A stretch of DNA of 64,000 bases, taken from Marmoricola sp. URHB0036. Lineage in GTDB: Bacteria > Actinomycetota > Actinomycetes > Propionibacteriales > Nocardioidaceae. A model generated the notes under the pieces. The model was not told where the DNA came from, ran no database searches, and worked only from the letters and a program-made list of their open reading frames with translations. A program made the translations under genes and the position numbers. Shown here one piece after another: positions 1-8,263 of this stretch; positions within the stretch are counted from its first letter, which is position 1, and every line of letters begins with the position of its first letter. The stretch is from contig NZ_KE384490.1 in the NCBI RefSeq assembly GCF_000426045.1, positions 1 to 64,000 on the forward strand, given 5' to 3'.

Positions 1-692
1 CCGACGGCACCTTCTCGGCCCGCGCGGTGATCCTCGCCATGGGCTCGGGGTACCGCAAGCTGGGCCTGCCCGACGAGGACCGCCTCTCCGGCCACGGCGT
101 CAGCTGGTGTGCGACCTGCGACGGCTTCTTCTTCCGCGAGCAGCACATCGCCGTGGTCGGCGGTGGCGACTCCGCGATCGAGGAGGCCACCTTCCTGTCC
201 CGCTTCGGCTCCAAGGTGACGCTGATCCACCGACGCGAGGAGCTGCGCGCCTCCAAGATCATGCAGGAGCGCGCCTTCGCCGACCCCAAGATCGACTTCG
301 CCTGGAACGCCGAGGTGACCGAGATCCACGGCGACGACAAGGTGACCGGCGTGACGCTGCGCGACACGGTGACGGGTGAGACCCGGCACCTCGACGCGAC
401 CGGCCTGTTCATCGCCATCGGCCACGACCCGCGCTCGGAGCTGCTGCACGGCCAGGTCCGGCTCGACGAGGAGGGTTACGTCCTGGTCGACGCCCCGACC
501 ACCCACACCAACGTCAGCGGCGTATTCGCGGCCGGCGACCTCGTCGACCACCGCTACCGGCAGGCGGTCACCGCCGCCGGCACCGGCTGCGCCGCCGCGC
601 TGGACGCCGAGAAGTACCTCGCCGACCTCGACTTCGCCGTGTCGTCGTTCGCCGGCTCGGCAGAGACGAGTGCAGTCGACGCTGCTGTTTGA
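1..692 (+). CDS. trxB: Thioredoxin reductase (C-terminal part, 5' end outside window)
   Basis: NADPH-dependent flavoprotein that reduces the disulfide of thioredoxin in the cytoplasm. The window opens inside the gene (reading frame begins at base 3), so the N-terminal FAD-binding segment is missing. Visible are the redox-active CATC motif (bases 115-126), the NADPH-binding [10 protein letters not shown] loop just after it, and the second FAD segment ending in VFAAGDLVD near the C terminus. The protein ends with a short low-similarity tail. The thioredoxin gene follows 118 bp downstream on the same strand, the usual actinobacterial pairing. Identification is firm. Confidence 0.95.
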   Translation, partial: DGTFSARAVILAMGSGYRKLGLPDEDRLSGHGVSWCATCDGFFFREQHIAVVGGGDSAIEEATFLSRFGSKVTLIHRREELRASKIMQERAFADPKIDFAWNAEVTEIHGDDKVTGVTLRDTVTGETRHLDATGLFIAIGHDPRSELLHGQVRLDEEGYVLVDAPTTHTNVSGVFAAGDLVDHRYRQAVTAAGTGCAAALDAEKYLADLDFAVSSFAGSAETSAVDAAV

Positions 693-810
693 CCGCGGGC
701 CGCGGCCCTGACCGCCTCGGGAATGAACCGTCGGCGCTCGAGGGCTCAATGAGCATCGACCTTCAGACGTCAGCCGCCCAGGAGACCAGTCCCCGGGCAC
801 CGAGAAAGGA

Positions 811-1143
811 ATGATCGTGGGCAACATCGAAGCCGTTACCGATGAGCACTTCGAGGCCGAGGTCCTCAAGTCGGACAAGCCGGTGCTCGTGGACTTCTGG
901 GCCGAGTGGTGCGGCCCCTGCCGCCAGGTGTCACCGGTCCTTGAGGAGATCAACGCCCAGCACGGCGACAAGCTCTCGTTCCGCAAGATGAACGTCGACG
1001 AGAACCCGGTCACCCTGTCCAACGCCCAGGTCACCGGCATTCCGACGCTCAACGTTTACCAAAACGGCGAGGTCGTGAAGTCGATTGTCGGCGCCAAGCC
1101 GAAGGCCTTCCTGCTCAACGAGTTGGCGGAATTCATCGCCTGA
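811..1143 (+). CDS. trxA: Thioredoxin
   Basis: Small cytoplasmic disulfide reductase, recycled by the reductase encoded upstream. 110 residues, the normal length, with the WCGPC active site around residues 31-35 and the cis-proline region GIPTLNVY. The ATG at 811 follows the purine-rich AGAAAGGA; a GTG at 817 is an alternative that would shorten the protein by two residues. It is the last gene before the mobile DNA, so the element border lies within about 270 bp downstream of its stop. Confidence 0.96.
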   Translation: MIVGNIEAVTDEHFEAEVLKSDKPVLVDFWAEWCGPCRQVSPVLEEINAQHGDKLSFRKMNVDENPVTLSNAQVTGIPTLNVYQNGEVVKSIVGAKPKAFLLNELAEFIA

Positions 1144-1404
1144 TCTGTTGTTTGGGGAAGGACGCTAGCGCCTGTCTCGGAACGTCAGCTCAGCGCCGGC
1201 GCCGCCCGTCCCTCACCTGTGGGCGGGCGGCCTTCTGCGCTGGCAGTACAGCGGGGCGCACCGCGCCCAGCGGCTTCCCGATCGCCTGCTCCACCTCGTC
1301 TTTGCAGGTGAAAGGGACTGGAGCTCCATCCGCATCCGCGGTGTGAGTGCGTGTCTTGCCTTGTCCAATCGCAGTTGCGTCGGTCCGCTCAGTGCGTCGC
1401 AGGG
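1144..1404. other. Intergenic stretch between trxA and the element repeat
   Basis: About 260 bp with no convincing gene on either strand; the short frames here lack ribosome sites and family features. The border between chromosome and mobile element probably lies here, but I see no tRNA end and no repeated attachment sequence to define it. Confidence 0.4.
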
Positions 1405-1862
1405 CGTGCGGGGTCTGATCGGATCCCCGCGATATTGCTGCCGCATCCCGTCGTGAGTTATCCACAGATCGGGTCCTCGGGGTGCCAGCGTCTACTCGGG
1501 CGATGCTCATCTAGAGACATGACGAGCGACTGGGTATGTCCGGTGGCACGGAGCCGCGTGTTTCTGCAACGCAGATTCATGCCGGCTCCGTTGGGCGCCA
1601 TGAAGCGCATCGTCGTTCGTAACAGTTCATCCGTGCTCGGGCTAGGCGGCGCTGGCTGCTTCCCGCTCGGGCCGAAGGGGAGGTAGTTGACATGCTGCGC
1701 GCCATTTTGCAACTCATCGTGCTCGACCCGAAGTTCAACTCCACTGGGATCGTCGAGTGCGGGGTTCGGAACATCATCCCGATCCTGTTGCTGTTCGTCG
1801 GCATCGGGATCATTGCCGGTGCTCGCAAGGGCCAGATGTCGCAGAACGCGATGACCGATCAG
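1405..1862 (+). repeat. Left copy of the conjugation-leader repeat
   Basis: This block is a diverged direct copy of 52675-53149. Aligned by eye, both contain, in the same order, a short GGGG...CCCC hairpin around a TGATCGG core, a TTATCCACA box (1458-1466 here), the string CGGGCGATGCTCATCTAG, TTTCTGCAACGCAGATTCATG, CATCGTCGTT, TCATCCGTGCTCGGGCTAGG, AGGGGAGGTAGTTGACATG, and the first 54 or so codons of a pilin-like gene. Similarity stops abruptly near 1862, where unrelated DNA starts. The copies differ at many positions, so this is not a recent exact duplication. Confidence 0.85.
1692..1862 (+). pseudogene. Truncated copy of the pilin-like conjugation gene
   Basis: The first 54 codons match the intact 86-residue protein at 52978 almost residue for residue (N-terminal segment, first membrane helix IIPILLLFVGIGII, then ARKGQMSQNAMT). 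After the shared part the frame runs into foreign sequence and loses the second membrane helix. The start codon and the AGGGGAGG ribosome site are kept, so a short one-helix peptide could still be made, but the gene is broken by the junction with the metabolic island. Confidence 0.8.
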
Positions 1863-1884
1863 GGAGCCGGTGCCGCCAGCGACC

Positions 1885-3117
1885 TCAGGACCCGCCCGCC
1901 ACCAGATCAGGAGCGATGTCTAGCACCAGAAGAGCAGCGGCCACGTAGGTCGGGTTGTCCTCCACCTTCACCGCTGACAGCTCGTTGGCCCGCGAGACCC
2001 GGCGTTCGACGGTGTTGCGGTGGGCGTACAGGCTGGCCGCAGCACGCGTGGTGTTGAAGCCGCACTGCAAGTAGGTGAGGAGCGTCTCGCGCAACGCGTC
2101 ATCGGCGTGAGCCAGCGGCCCGAGCGTATTCACGACGAACCGCTGCACCGATGCCCGATCCCTCGTCAGCGTGTCGATGAGCTCCACGTCGGCGTACGCC
2201 GTGAATCGCCGGCCAGAGCCCAGTCGGAGGATCATCGCCTGCGCGGCGAGTGCGTCCTCGTGGCTGGACCGAAAGCCGTCCAGTCCTTGTCCCGGTCGCC
2301 CGGCAGCCGAATAGACGCCCTCCGCCTTGGACAGGACCTTCTCGACGGGCTTCAGGTCCGCCCCGGTGGATCCCGACAGCCACATCCAGCGGGAGGTCGT
2401 GCTGGCCCGTGCCACGAGTGCGGTCCGGCCGGGTGGCGTTGCGCGCACGACCGCCAAGGCCGCCTCCAGGGCGTCGACCTGGCTCGGATCGACGGTCCAC
2501 AGGATGATCGCCGTGTGCCACCTCGCCAAACGGTAGTTCAGACGCGATTCCGCGACCTCGTGGGGAATGGGCGAGCCGCTCGCGATCATTTGGATCATTG
2601 CGATCGCGTCGGCATCCGCGTCGGCGATTGCGTCGGCAGGGCTGGCCTCGCGTGCGGCCGCCATCCAGTCGACGCCGTACTGCACCATCGACTGCGCCGT
2701 CACGTCGAGGGCATCGAGGAGAACCTCCGGGTCCGTGCACTGTTCCAGGCACACTTGGAGCCAGCGTCGCCAGGCGAGGGCGAGCGCGACCCGCCACGCC
2801 GCAGGGAAGTCTGGCGAGATGTGGCGCGAAGCGAGATCGCGGACGTAGGCGAGCGTTCGAGGGCTGAAGTAGAGGTCCACTCGACGCCCAGGGCGATGAA
2901 CGTTCGCGGTCAGCCACTGGACGAGATCGGAGCGGCCGATATTGCGGTCCTCGTTTGCCAGTGAGCCATCCGCCAGCAGGACATCGCTCTTCTGCGCCGT
3001 GAGGGCTGGCCCGATGAGCGCCTCCGCCAGACCATCGGTCTCGGTCAGCAGTTGTTGGGACACCGACCGGATCAGGTCGGCGGCCTCAGCCGAGGGCGCC
3101 GCCCACAGTTCCTCCAT
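1885..3117 (-). CDS. PucR/CdaR-type transcriptional regulator
   Basis: 410-residue regulator with the C-terminal helix-turn-helix of the PucR/CdaR family: the segment LLTYLQCGFNTTRAAASLYAHRNTVERRV near residues 345-375 has the typical 'AAxxLxxHRNTVxxR' form. The N-terminal and middle parts resemble the ligand-sensing and GGDEF-like regions of this family, without a recognisable specific ligand site. Members often control uptake and breakdown of nitrogen compounds, which fits the amine genes to the right, although none of the 23-bp operators lies beside this gene. It reads toward the left repeat, and its 3' end is 22 bp from the junction. Confidence 0.85.
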   Translation of the reverse strand: MEELWAAPSAEAADLIRSVSQQLLTETDGLAEALIGPALTAQKSDVLLADGSLANEDRNIGRSDLVQWLTANVHRPGRRVDLYFSPRTLAYVRDLASRHISPDFPAAWRVALALAWRRWLQVCLEQCTDPEVLLDALDVTAQSMVQYGVDWMAAAREASPADAIADADADAIAMIQMIASGSPIPHEVAESRLNYRLARWHTAIILWTVDPSQVDALEAALAVVRATPPGRTALVARASTTSRWMWLSGSTGADLKPVEKVLSKAEGVYSAAGRPGQGLDGFRSSHEDALAAQAMILRLGSGRRFTAYADVELIDTLTRDRASVQRFVVNTLGPLAHADDALRETLLTYLQCGFNTTRAAASLYAHRNTVERRVSRANELSAVKVEDNPTYVAAALLVLDIAPDLVAGGS

Positions 3118-3239
3118 GACCGGCAGTGTGCCTGATCAGGCTCAGTCGGCGAGACTTCCCACAGAGGCATTCGCGGACTCGCAGCGGGATCAGGAGTCTG
3201 GCCCCGGTAGTTCCCTGCGTTCACCCTGTCGGCGTGCCC

Positions 3240-3690
3240 CGCGATTTAGCGCGTAATCGGGCCGACCAGGGCTTCCGGGATGTGGTGACCCGTCCCGGGG
3301 ATCACGACGTGCGTACTGCGCCGAGGGGATCGCCTCGGCCGTCGCGCCTCCGCCGGTGGGGGCCACCACGCGGTCCCGGTCGCCGTGGATTACGAGGGTG
3401 GGCGTGGTGATGGTGCGTAGCTGCGCCGTGCGGTCGCCGGAGTGCTGGATCGCCTGGATCTGACGGGCCAGGCCTGCGGCCCGGTCGTCTGCGCAGCGGC
3501 CGCATTCACGCGCGGCGATGGCGGCCTCCTCAGCGTCGTCGATGGGGTTGGACGCCCCGGCGATGTGCTGGGTGTTGCGGAGGTGGCCGCGGACCGCGTC
3601 GGTGCGGGGCTTGGCCCCGGGGGAGAGCACCAGGCCCCGCAGCGCCTTGGTGTCCTCCGGTCCAAGACCAGCACCTGGAGTTCGGGCGAC
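3240..3690 (-). pseudogene. C-terminal remnant of an alpha/beta hydrolase
   Basis: On the minus strand this stretch reads as the C-terminal half of a hydrolase of the TAP/aclacinomycin-methylesterase type: LARQIQAIQHSGDRTAQLR, then TPTLVIHGDRDRVV, which carries the catalytic Asp region, then ATAEAIPSAQ. The end is frame-shifted and the catalytic His region is degraded. There is no start. The missing upstream part appears on the opposite strand at 3800-4030. Confidence 0.7.
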
Positions 3691-3799
3691 GGCGGCCGAC
3701 GGTGGTCTCGCAGGATCGGAGGTCGGCTCATGTCCGAGACAAAGCCGACTGAGTCTGGCGACCAGTTCTTGCAGCTCGCATCCTGGACCAGGGAGGCTC

Positions 3800-4030
3800 T
3801 GGGCCGACATGGGCCGAGGACTGCGTCGGCGTCCTGGACCACTTGGGCATCGCCCAGGGCCACCTCGTCGGGCGTTCCCTGGGCGGCATGATCGCCAGAC
3901 GATCGCAGCCATGGAACGCGCACGGGTCCGTCGCTGACGTCCATCTGCTCGACCATCGGGTCGACCAGCGTGGACCAGCCCGCGAAGTCGATGACCGGAT
4001 CGCCGGTCAGTCGCGGCGATCTCAACGACA
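3800..4030 (+). pseudogene. Inverted middle part of the same alpha/beta hydrolase
   Basis: The plus strand here encodes AEDCVGVLDHLGIAQGHLVG followed by RSLGGMIA, the nucleophile elbow (GxSxGG) of alpha/beta hydrolases, and then, after a frameshift, QTIAAMERARVR and a diverged STxGS segment. It would fit directly in front of the C-terminal part at 3240-3690 but is in the opposite orientation. A gene was apparently split by a local inversion and then decayed. Confidence 0.6.
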
Positions 4031-4129
4031 GCGCGCACCACCTTCGGACGGCCCCCGGTGCACCGTGCACCCACTTGATGGCGCGGCCTGCCTGTCCATT
4101 GACAGGGCGTGTGACGAAGTGCACTCTCG

Positions 4130-4152
4130 GTCAACTGACTCAGTCGAATGAA
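4130..4152. promoter_or_regulatory. Operator 1 of the shared 23-bp dyad
   Basis: Reads GTCAACTGACT, C, AGTCGAATGAA. It matches the common form (left half WTCAAAYGAYY, one base, right half AGTCRWTTGAW). It ends 18 bp before the ATG of the membrane-protein/oxidoreductase/MFS operon. Confidence 0.75.
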
Positions 4153-4170
4153 CAGAAGTGGGGCCGGGCG

Positions 4171-4875
4171 ATGAAGGACATCTTGTTCCTGTTATCCGAT
4201 CTGTGGCTGATGGCGACGACCTGGACCTACGGGATCAAGCTGTGGCGCAACTACCGCAACCTCCTGTTGACGCTCGAGTGGCTCGTCGTGGCCGTGTCAT
4301 CGACGAACTTCCTGTTCTGGTCGTTGCTCGGTGGCGACAAGTCCAGCCCCCTGTACGACCTTGCCTACGCGCTCGACGCGTTCTCCCGGTCCTTCGGCAT
4401 CACGCTCATCCTCGTCATCGGCCTGCTGTCGGTCACACACGGTTACAAGCCGCCGGTGTGGGTGAAGGTAGGTACCTTGACCCTCGCTGTCGCCGGTGCA
4501 CTCGTCTTCGGGCGCATGCACAGCGATCACCTGGTTCACGACTTCCCTCACCTCGCCCTCGCCACCTTCTACGTCGTGATCAACCTCCTCACAACAGCAT
4601 TCCTGGCGTACTTCGCGACGAGGCTGTGGCAGGCAGGCGCCACCAAGATCGCTGTCGCGACCGCCATCGTGACGGCTGCGGGCTGCTACGTCGCGGTCAC
4701 CTACGACTTCTCCCCGTTCTCCTTCGACGACGCGAACCGCACGATCTTCTACACCCTCGCACTCACCGTCTGGGGTGCCCAGGCCATGACCTATTACTAC
4801 GCCTACAAGGCGATGGACGAGCACAACGAGGCCGCAGGCGCGATGCCGGCCCGGACGGCGAGCACCGCCGCATGA
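4171..4875 (+). CDS. Multi-pass membrane protein of unknown function
   Basis: 234 residues with about seven hydrophobic segments spread over nearly the full length and a short charged C-terminal tail; no signal peptide distinct from the first helix and no family I can name. The start at 4171 follows GGGCCGGGCG; longer in-frame starts upstream would read through the operator and the decayed hydrolase. It is first in a three-gene operon with a flavin oxidoreductase and an MFS transporter, so a role in amine uptake or as a membrane partner of the oxidoreductase is possible, but that is only context. Confidence 0.8.
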   Translation: MKDILFLLSDLWLMATTWTYGIKLWRNYRNLLLTLEWLVVAVSSTNFLFWSLLGGDKSSPLYDLAYALDAFSRSFGITLILVIGLLSVTHGYKPPVWVKVGTLTLAVAGALVFGRMHSDHLVHDFPHLALATFYVVINLLTTAFLAYFATRLWQAGATKIAVATAIVTAAGCYVAVTYDFSPFSFDDANRTIFYTLALTVWGAQAMTYYYAYKAMDEHNEAAGAMPARTASTAA

Positions 4876-4921
4876 ACGCACCCAGCCGACAGGACCCGCG
4901 TCCGAGGATGAAAGGTTGATC

Positions 4922-6283
4922 ATGAATCTGGACAACGTGGAGCTCACCAGCTTCAGCGGCTGGATCGATCGGCCGACCGATCTGCAGCCCGCCCTCACCG
5001 AGAGCATCACCTGCGACGTCGCCGTCATCGGCGGCGGTGTAGGCGGGATGGCGACGGCGAAGCGGCTCGCCGAGCGTGGGCAGGACGTTGTCCTGCTCGA
5101 GGCTGAGTTCTGTGGCTACGGCTCCAGCTCGCGCAATGGGGGACAGATCGCGGGAGCCCCCGGCGGCGACCTGCGGATGCTCAAGTTGTTCTACCCCAAA
5201 CAGATGAAGGGCATGGTCAAACTGGCCGACCACGCGGCGGAGTTCGCGGAGGCTCTCATCGATGAAAACGCCATCGACTGCGACTACGAGCGCAATGGCA
5301 TGGTCTTCGGCGCGATCTCGCCGATCCAGATGATGCGAGTCAAGTCCTGCGCCAAGGTACTCAAGGCGGCTGGCGGGCGCGGCCAGGTCGGCACCGCCGA
5401 GGACCTCGGCATCCCGCGCGCGTTCATCGGGGGCATGCGCGAGGGCGTGGGCGGCATGCTCAACCCGGGCAAGCTCAGCCGGGGTATCCGCAAGGCCCTG
5501 CTGGCGACTTCCGTCAAGGTCTACGAGCAGACCAAGGTTACCGACGTACGCCGGGACGGTGGTGGGGTCGTGATCACGTCCTCGTGCGGCCAGGTGCACG
5601 CCAACAAGGTCGTGCTCTCGACGAACGCGTACTCCGGCGAGTGGCAGATCACCCCCAAGCGCCTGTCGGTGCCCGCCTGGATCATCGAGGTTGAGACCGA
5701 GCCCATCGACCCGGCGCGGATCGCCGCGCTCGGCTGGACCAGCCGGTCGGGCGTCGTGACCCAGCACCAGATCATGGAGAACTACCGGCTCACCGAGCGC
5801 GGCACGATGATCTTCGGGGTACGACGCCTCGAGCGGGGCACGAGCTACCCGCTGCCCAAGGACAAGAAGCCCGACCCCGGGCTCGTCCAGGAGCTTGCGG
5901 ACGCGTTCCACACGCGGTTTCCCTCGCTGGCCGACGTCAAGGTCGCCCGGGCCTGGGGCGGCTGGATCGCGATCACCTCGTCGTGGATCTCGCTTGCAGG
6001 CGCCCTCGGGGACAGCGTGTACTACTCGATCTGTTGCAACGGTCACGGGCTCGCGCAGGCGCCGTACGTCGGGTCGCTGATCGCCGACTACATCGCTGAC
6101 GGCACGATGCACGAGGACCTCGAGTGCATCTGGCTAGCGAAGCCGAAGTTCCCGCCGTTCATGATGATGGGTCGCGTCGGGCTGCGCACCATCTGGGCTG
6201 TCGACCGGTTCGGCGACCTGGTCAACGGCAGCCGTCGCCGCGCTCGTCGCGCTGCCCCTGCGTATGTCGGGAGTGCGTCATGA
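4922..6283 (+). CDS. FAD-dependent amine oxidoreductase, PuuB/DadA-like
   Basis: 453-residue flavoprotein of the DAO superfamily. The dinucleotide site AVIGGGVGGMATAKRLAERG lies near residues 30-50, then SSSRNGGQIAGA, the flavin-contact motif seen in gamma-glutamylputrescine oxidases and related deaminating enzymes, and a C-terminal NGHGLAQAP. Such enzymes oxidise a C-N bond of an amine or amino acid to an imine that hydrolyses to an aldehyde. ATG 4922 is preceded by AAAGG at six bases; a TTG two codons upstream is less likely. It overlaps the following MFS gene by ATGA. With the glutamine-synthetase-like ligase and the PuuD-like hydrolase of this island it may belong to a gamma-glutamyl amine route. 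The exact substrate cannot be read. Confidence 0.88.
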   Translation: MNLDNVELTSFSGWIDRPTDLQPALTESITCDVAVIGGGVGGMATAKRLAERGQDVVLLEAEFCGYGSSSRNGGQIAGAPGGDLRMLKLFYPKQMKGMVKLADHAAEFAEALIDENAIDCDYERNGMVFGAISPIQMMRVKSCAKVLKAAGGRGQVGTAEDLGIPRAFIGGMREGVGGMLNPGKLSRGIRKALLATSVKVYEQTKVTDVRRDGGGVVITSSCGQVHANKVVLSTNAYSGEWQITPKRLSVPAWIIEVETEPIDPARIAALGWTSRSGVVTQHQIMENYRLTERGTMIFGVRRLERGTSYPLPKDKKPDPGLVQELADAFHTRFPSLADVKVARAWGGWIAITSSWISLAGALGDSVYYSICCNGHGLAQAPYVGSLIADYIADGTMHEDLECIWLAKPKFPPFMMMGRVGLRTIWAVDRFGDLVNGSRRRARRAAPAYVGSAS

Positions 6284-7566
6284 GTGAGCACCCAGCACCT
6301 GAGACAAGTCGAGTCGAGTCGCCGACCTACCGCCCCGGCGACGTCCCTGCCGCGCAGTCGGCATCGGGTCTCGGCGATCCTGCGACAGGGGCGGCGGAGA
6401 GCCGATGGGGAGTTGTGGCCGCGTACGGGCTGATCGCCGCCGCTACCCAGCTGCTGTGGGTTACCTATGCTCCGATCACTGATGATGCCGCCAAGCACTT
6501 CGGCGTGTCCAGCACCACCATCGGCTGGCTGGCGCAAGTCTTTCCGCTCTTCTACGTCCTCCTCGCCATCCCCGCCGGGGTCGTGCTTGACCGCTACTTC
6601 CGCGGCGGGCTGATCCTCGGCGCGGTCCTGACCGGACTAGGCGGTTTGCTGCGCCTGGTCTCTGATGACTTCACCTGGGCACTCATCGGACAAAGCGTCG
6701 CGGCTGTGGGGGAGCCGTTCATCCTCAACGCGATCACCGGGCTCAGCGTCGGGTACCTCGCCTCGCAAGACCGCGCGAACGGGATTGCGACAGCCTCCGC
6801 GGCCACGTTCGCCGGCTTGGCCGTCGGGTTCCTGCTGGGGGCGCTGCTCCCTGGCGTCGACCGCGTCCAAACCGTCGTGCTCGTGAGCGCGCTGATCGCC
6901 GTGGCGGCTGCGCTCGTCGCGACCTTTGCCGTGCTGCGCCGTCCACCGGCGGGTCTCGACAGCGTCGCCGCACGTTCGGGTGGTTTCGCCGCGGTCCGCG
7001 TCGCCTGGCGCGACCGGTACCTCCGCCGGCTGTGCGCTGTGGTGTTCATTCCGTTCGGAACGTTCATTGCCCTGGCCACCTATGCCCAACCCCTGCTTGA
7101 ACCCGCAGGCGTCAGCGTCTCGACGGCCGGTGTTGTTCTCCTCCTCAACGTGGTCGCCGGTGTGGTCGGCTGCGCGGTGCTTCCTGTCTGGGCTGACCGG
7201 CGTGGTCGAGAGGTGTCCGTCATCGCGATCGGGGTCGTGGTGACCGCTGTGGCCTGCGTGCTGCTCGCCGTTGCGCCCGGTGTCGTCACCGCCTACGTCG
7301 CCCTGAGCGCCATTGGTCTTGTCCTGCTGCCCGCACTGCCGATCGTCTTGTCGTTGACTGAGAAGCGCGCCGGAGAAGCCGAGAGCACCGCCGCCGGTCT
7401 CATCTGGATGTCAGGCACGCTCGGCGGATTCCTGATCGCGACGGTAGCGGGTGTACTCGTCAATCAGCCGACCGCGGCGTTCTTGGTCCTCGGAGTCATC
7501 ACACTAGGGACGCTGCCGCTGCTGTCCTGGTTTCACCGGCACGTCGACGATCCCGCTGTCCTCTAA
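6280..7566 (+). CDS. MFS transporter
   Basis: 428-residue major facilitator with about twelve hydrophobic helices after a 45-residue polar N-terminal tail. It resembles the CynX/NNP-like 'heme- or nitrogen-compound' branch of MFS by general pattern (DDAAKHFGVSSTTIGWLAQVFPL), but substrate specificity is not visible. The start overlaps the stop of the oxidoreductase gene (ATGA), so the two are translationally coupled. A compact hairpin follows the stop at 7575-7590. Probably imports the substrate or exports a product of the neighbouring oxidoreductase. Confidence 0.88.
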   Translation: MSEHPAPETSRVESPTYRPGDVPAAQSASGLGDPATGAAESRWGVVAAYGLIAAATQLLWVTYAPITDDAAKHFGVSSTTIGWLAQVFPLFYVLLAIPAGVVLDRYFRGGLILGAVLTGLGGLLRLVSDDFTWALIGQSVAAVGEPFILNAITGLSVGYLASQDRANGIATASAATFAGLAVGFLLGALLPGVDRVQTVVLVSALIAVAAALVATFAVLRRPPAGLDSVAARSGGFAAVRVAWRDRYLRRLCAVVFIPFGTFIALATYAQPLLEPAGVSVSTAGVVLLLNVVAGVVGCAVLPVWADRRGREVSVIAIGVVVTAVACVLLAVAPGVVTAYVALSAIGLVLLPALPIVLSLTEKRAGEAESTAAGLIWMSGTLGGFLIATVAGVLVNQPTAAFLVLGVITLGTLPLLSWFHRHVDDPAVL

Positions 7567-7574
7567 CGGGCTTG

Positions 7575-7590
7575 AGCCCATGCTTGGGCT
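7575..7590 (+). terminator. Short hairpin after the MFS gene
   Basis: AGCCCA, loop TGCT, TGGGCT, nine bases after the stop codon. There is no U-tract, so termination is a guess from position. Confidence 0.35.
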
Positions 7591-7774
7591 GGCTCCCACC
7601 ATGTCGTGGGCCGATATGGGGCGTAGCACCTGTGGTCCGGCACCGCGGCAGCCGGCGCGCCAGCGTCTGGATCGGGGTGTCCCCGGAGCGAGAGTTTACG
7701 AGGGTGTGACTCCCAGAACATGCATGGACAAGGCAGCTGATGCGCCGTGAGATCGGGCCAAAGGTCGCGCGTGG

Positions 7775-8071
7775 TTAAGAACTGGCGACGACGTCACGGC
7801 ATGTCGGACACGCCGCGATAGAAGGGCCTTCGCGGAACTCATCCCAGTACTTCGTCCAGCTCGACGCGTTCTGTCCGCAAGCAGTGAGCACCGTGCCCAG
7901 CCTTTTGGCGTGGAAGGCCCTAAGGGGTCGTGCGTCCCGAGGATCTGGCGCAACCCATGCCTCTCGGGCAAACGGCGAGGTGATGAACCAAGTGTTCTTG
8001 GTGCTGCGGATCCTCGTTGTCGATCCTTGCGGACGCAACGCAACGGAAGGCACATCGCCCTGGGACTCCAT
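7775..8071 (-). CDS. Small cysteine-containing hypothetical protein
   Basis: 98 residues from the ATG at 8071; the frame is open to 8185, but the extra 38 residues look non-coding. The C-terminal half (LTACGQNASSWTKYWDEF, then AACPTCRDVV) looks like genuine protein with a possible metal-binding trio of cysteines. Proteins with this 'TxCG..W..F....CxxC' arrangement are common, uncharacterised actinobacterial small proteins. Operator 2 lies about 110 bp upstream of this start, so it may be part of the island's regulon. Function unknown. Confidence 0.5.
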   Translation of the reverse strand: MESQGDVPSVALRPQGSTTRIRSTKNTWFITSPFAREAWVAPDPRDARPLRAFHAKRLGTVLTACGQNASSWTKYWDEFREGPSIAACPTCRDVVASS

Positions 8072-8180
8072 GTATCGAGGATCAGTGTGACTCACGCTTC
8101 TCCCTCCAGACGAGTCCGAAGCCTGTCGTTGCGCACCTAGGGGCGGCACGCAAAGGCTGTACACGTCCGAACGGTACATG

Positions 8181-8203
8181 ATCATTTGACTTGGTCAGTA
8201 ATT
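8181..8203. promoter_or_regulatory. Operator 2 of the shared dyad
   Basis: Reads ATCATTTGACT, T, GGTCAGTAATT. The left half is good, the right half weaker. It lies upstream of the small gene ending at 7775. Confidence 0.55.
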
Positions 8204-8263
8204 GCAGTCGACTCAAAGGCCCATCGCGATCGACGCCGTGGATAGGGGAGTCCGGCCGCCCCT

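Noticed and set aside
1-1143. Closeness to the chromosomal replication origin from trxB-trxA
   Set aside because: The pair often lies near oriC in actinobacteria, but no parA, parB or dnaA is in the window, so this stays unsupported.
4763-6112. Open frame of 449 codons antisense to the flavin oxidoreductase
   Set aside because: No recognisable motif; the sense gene has clear FAD-binding signatures.
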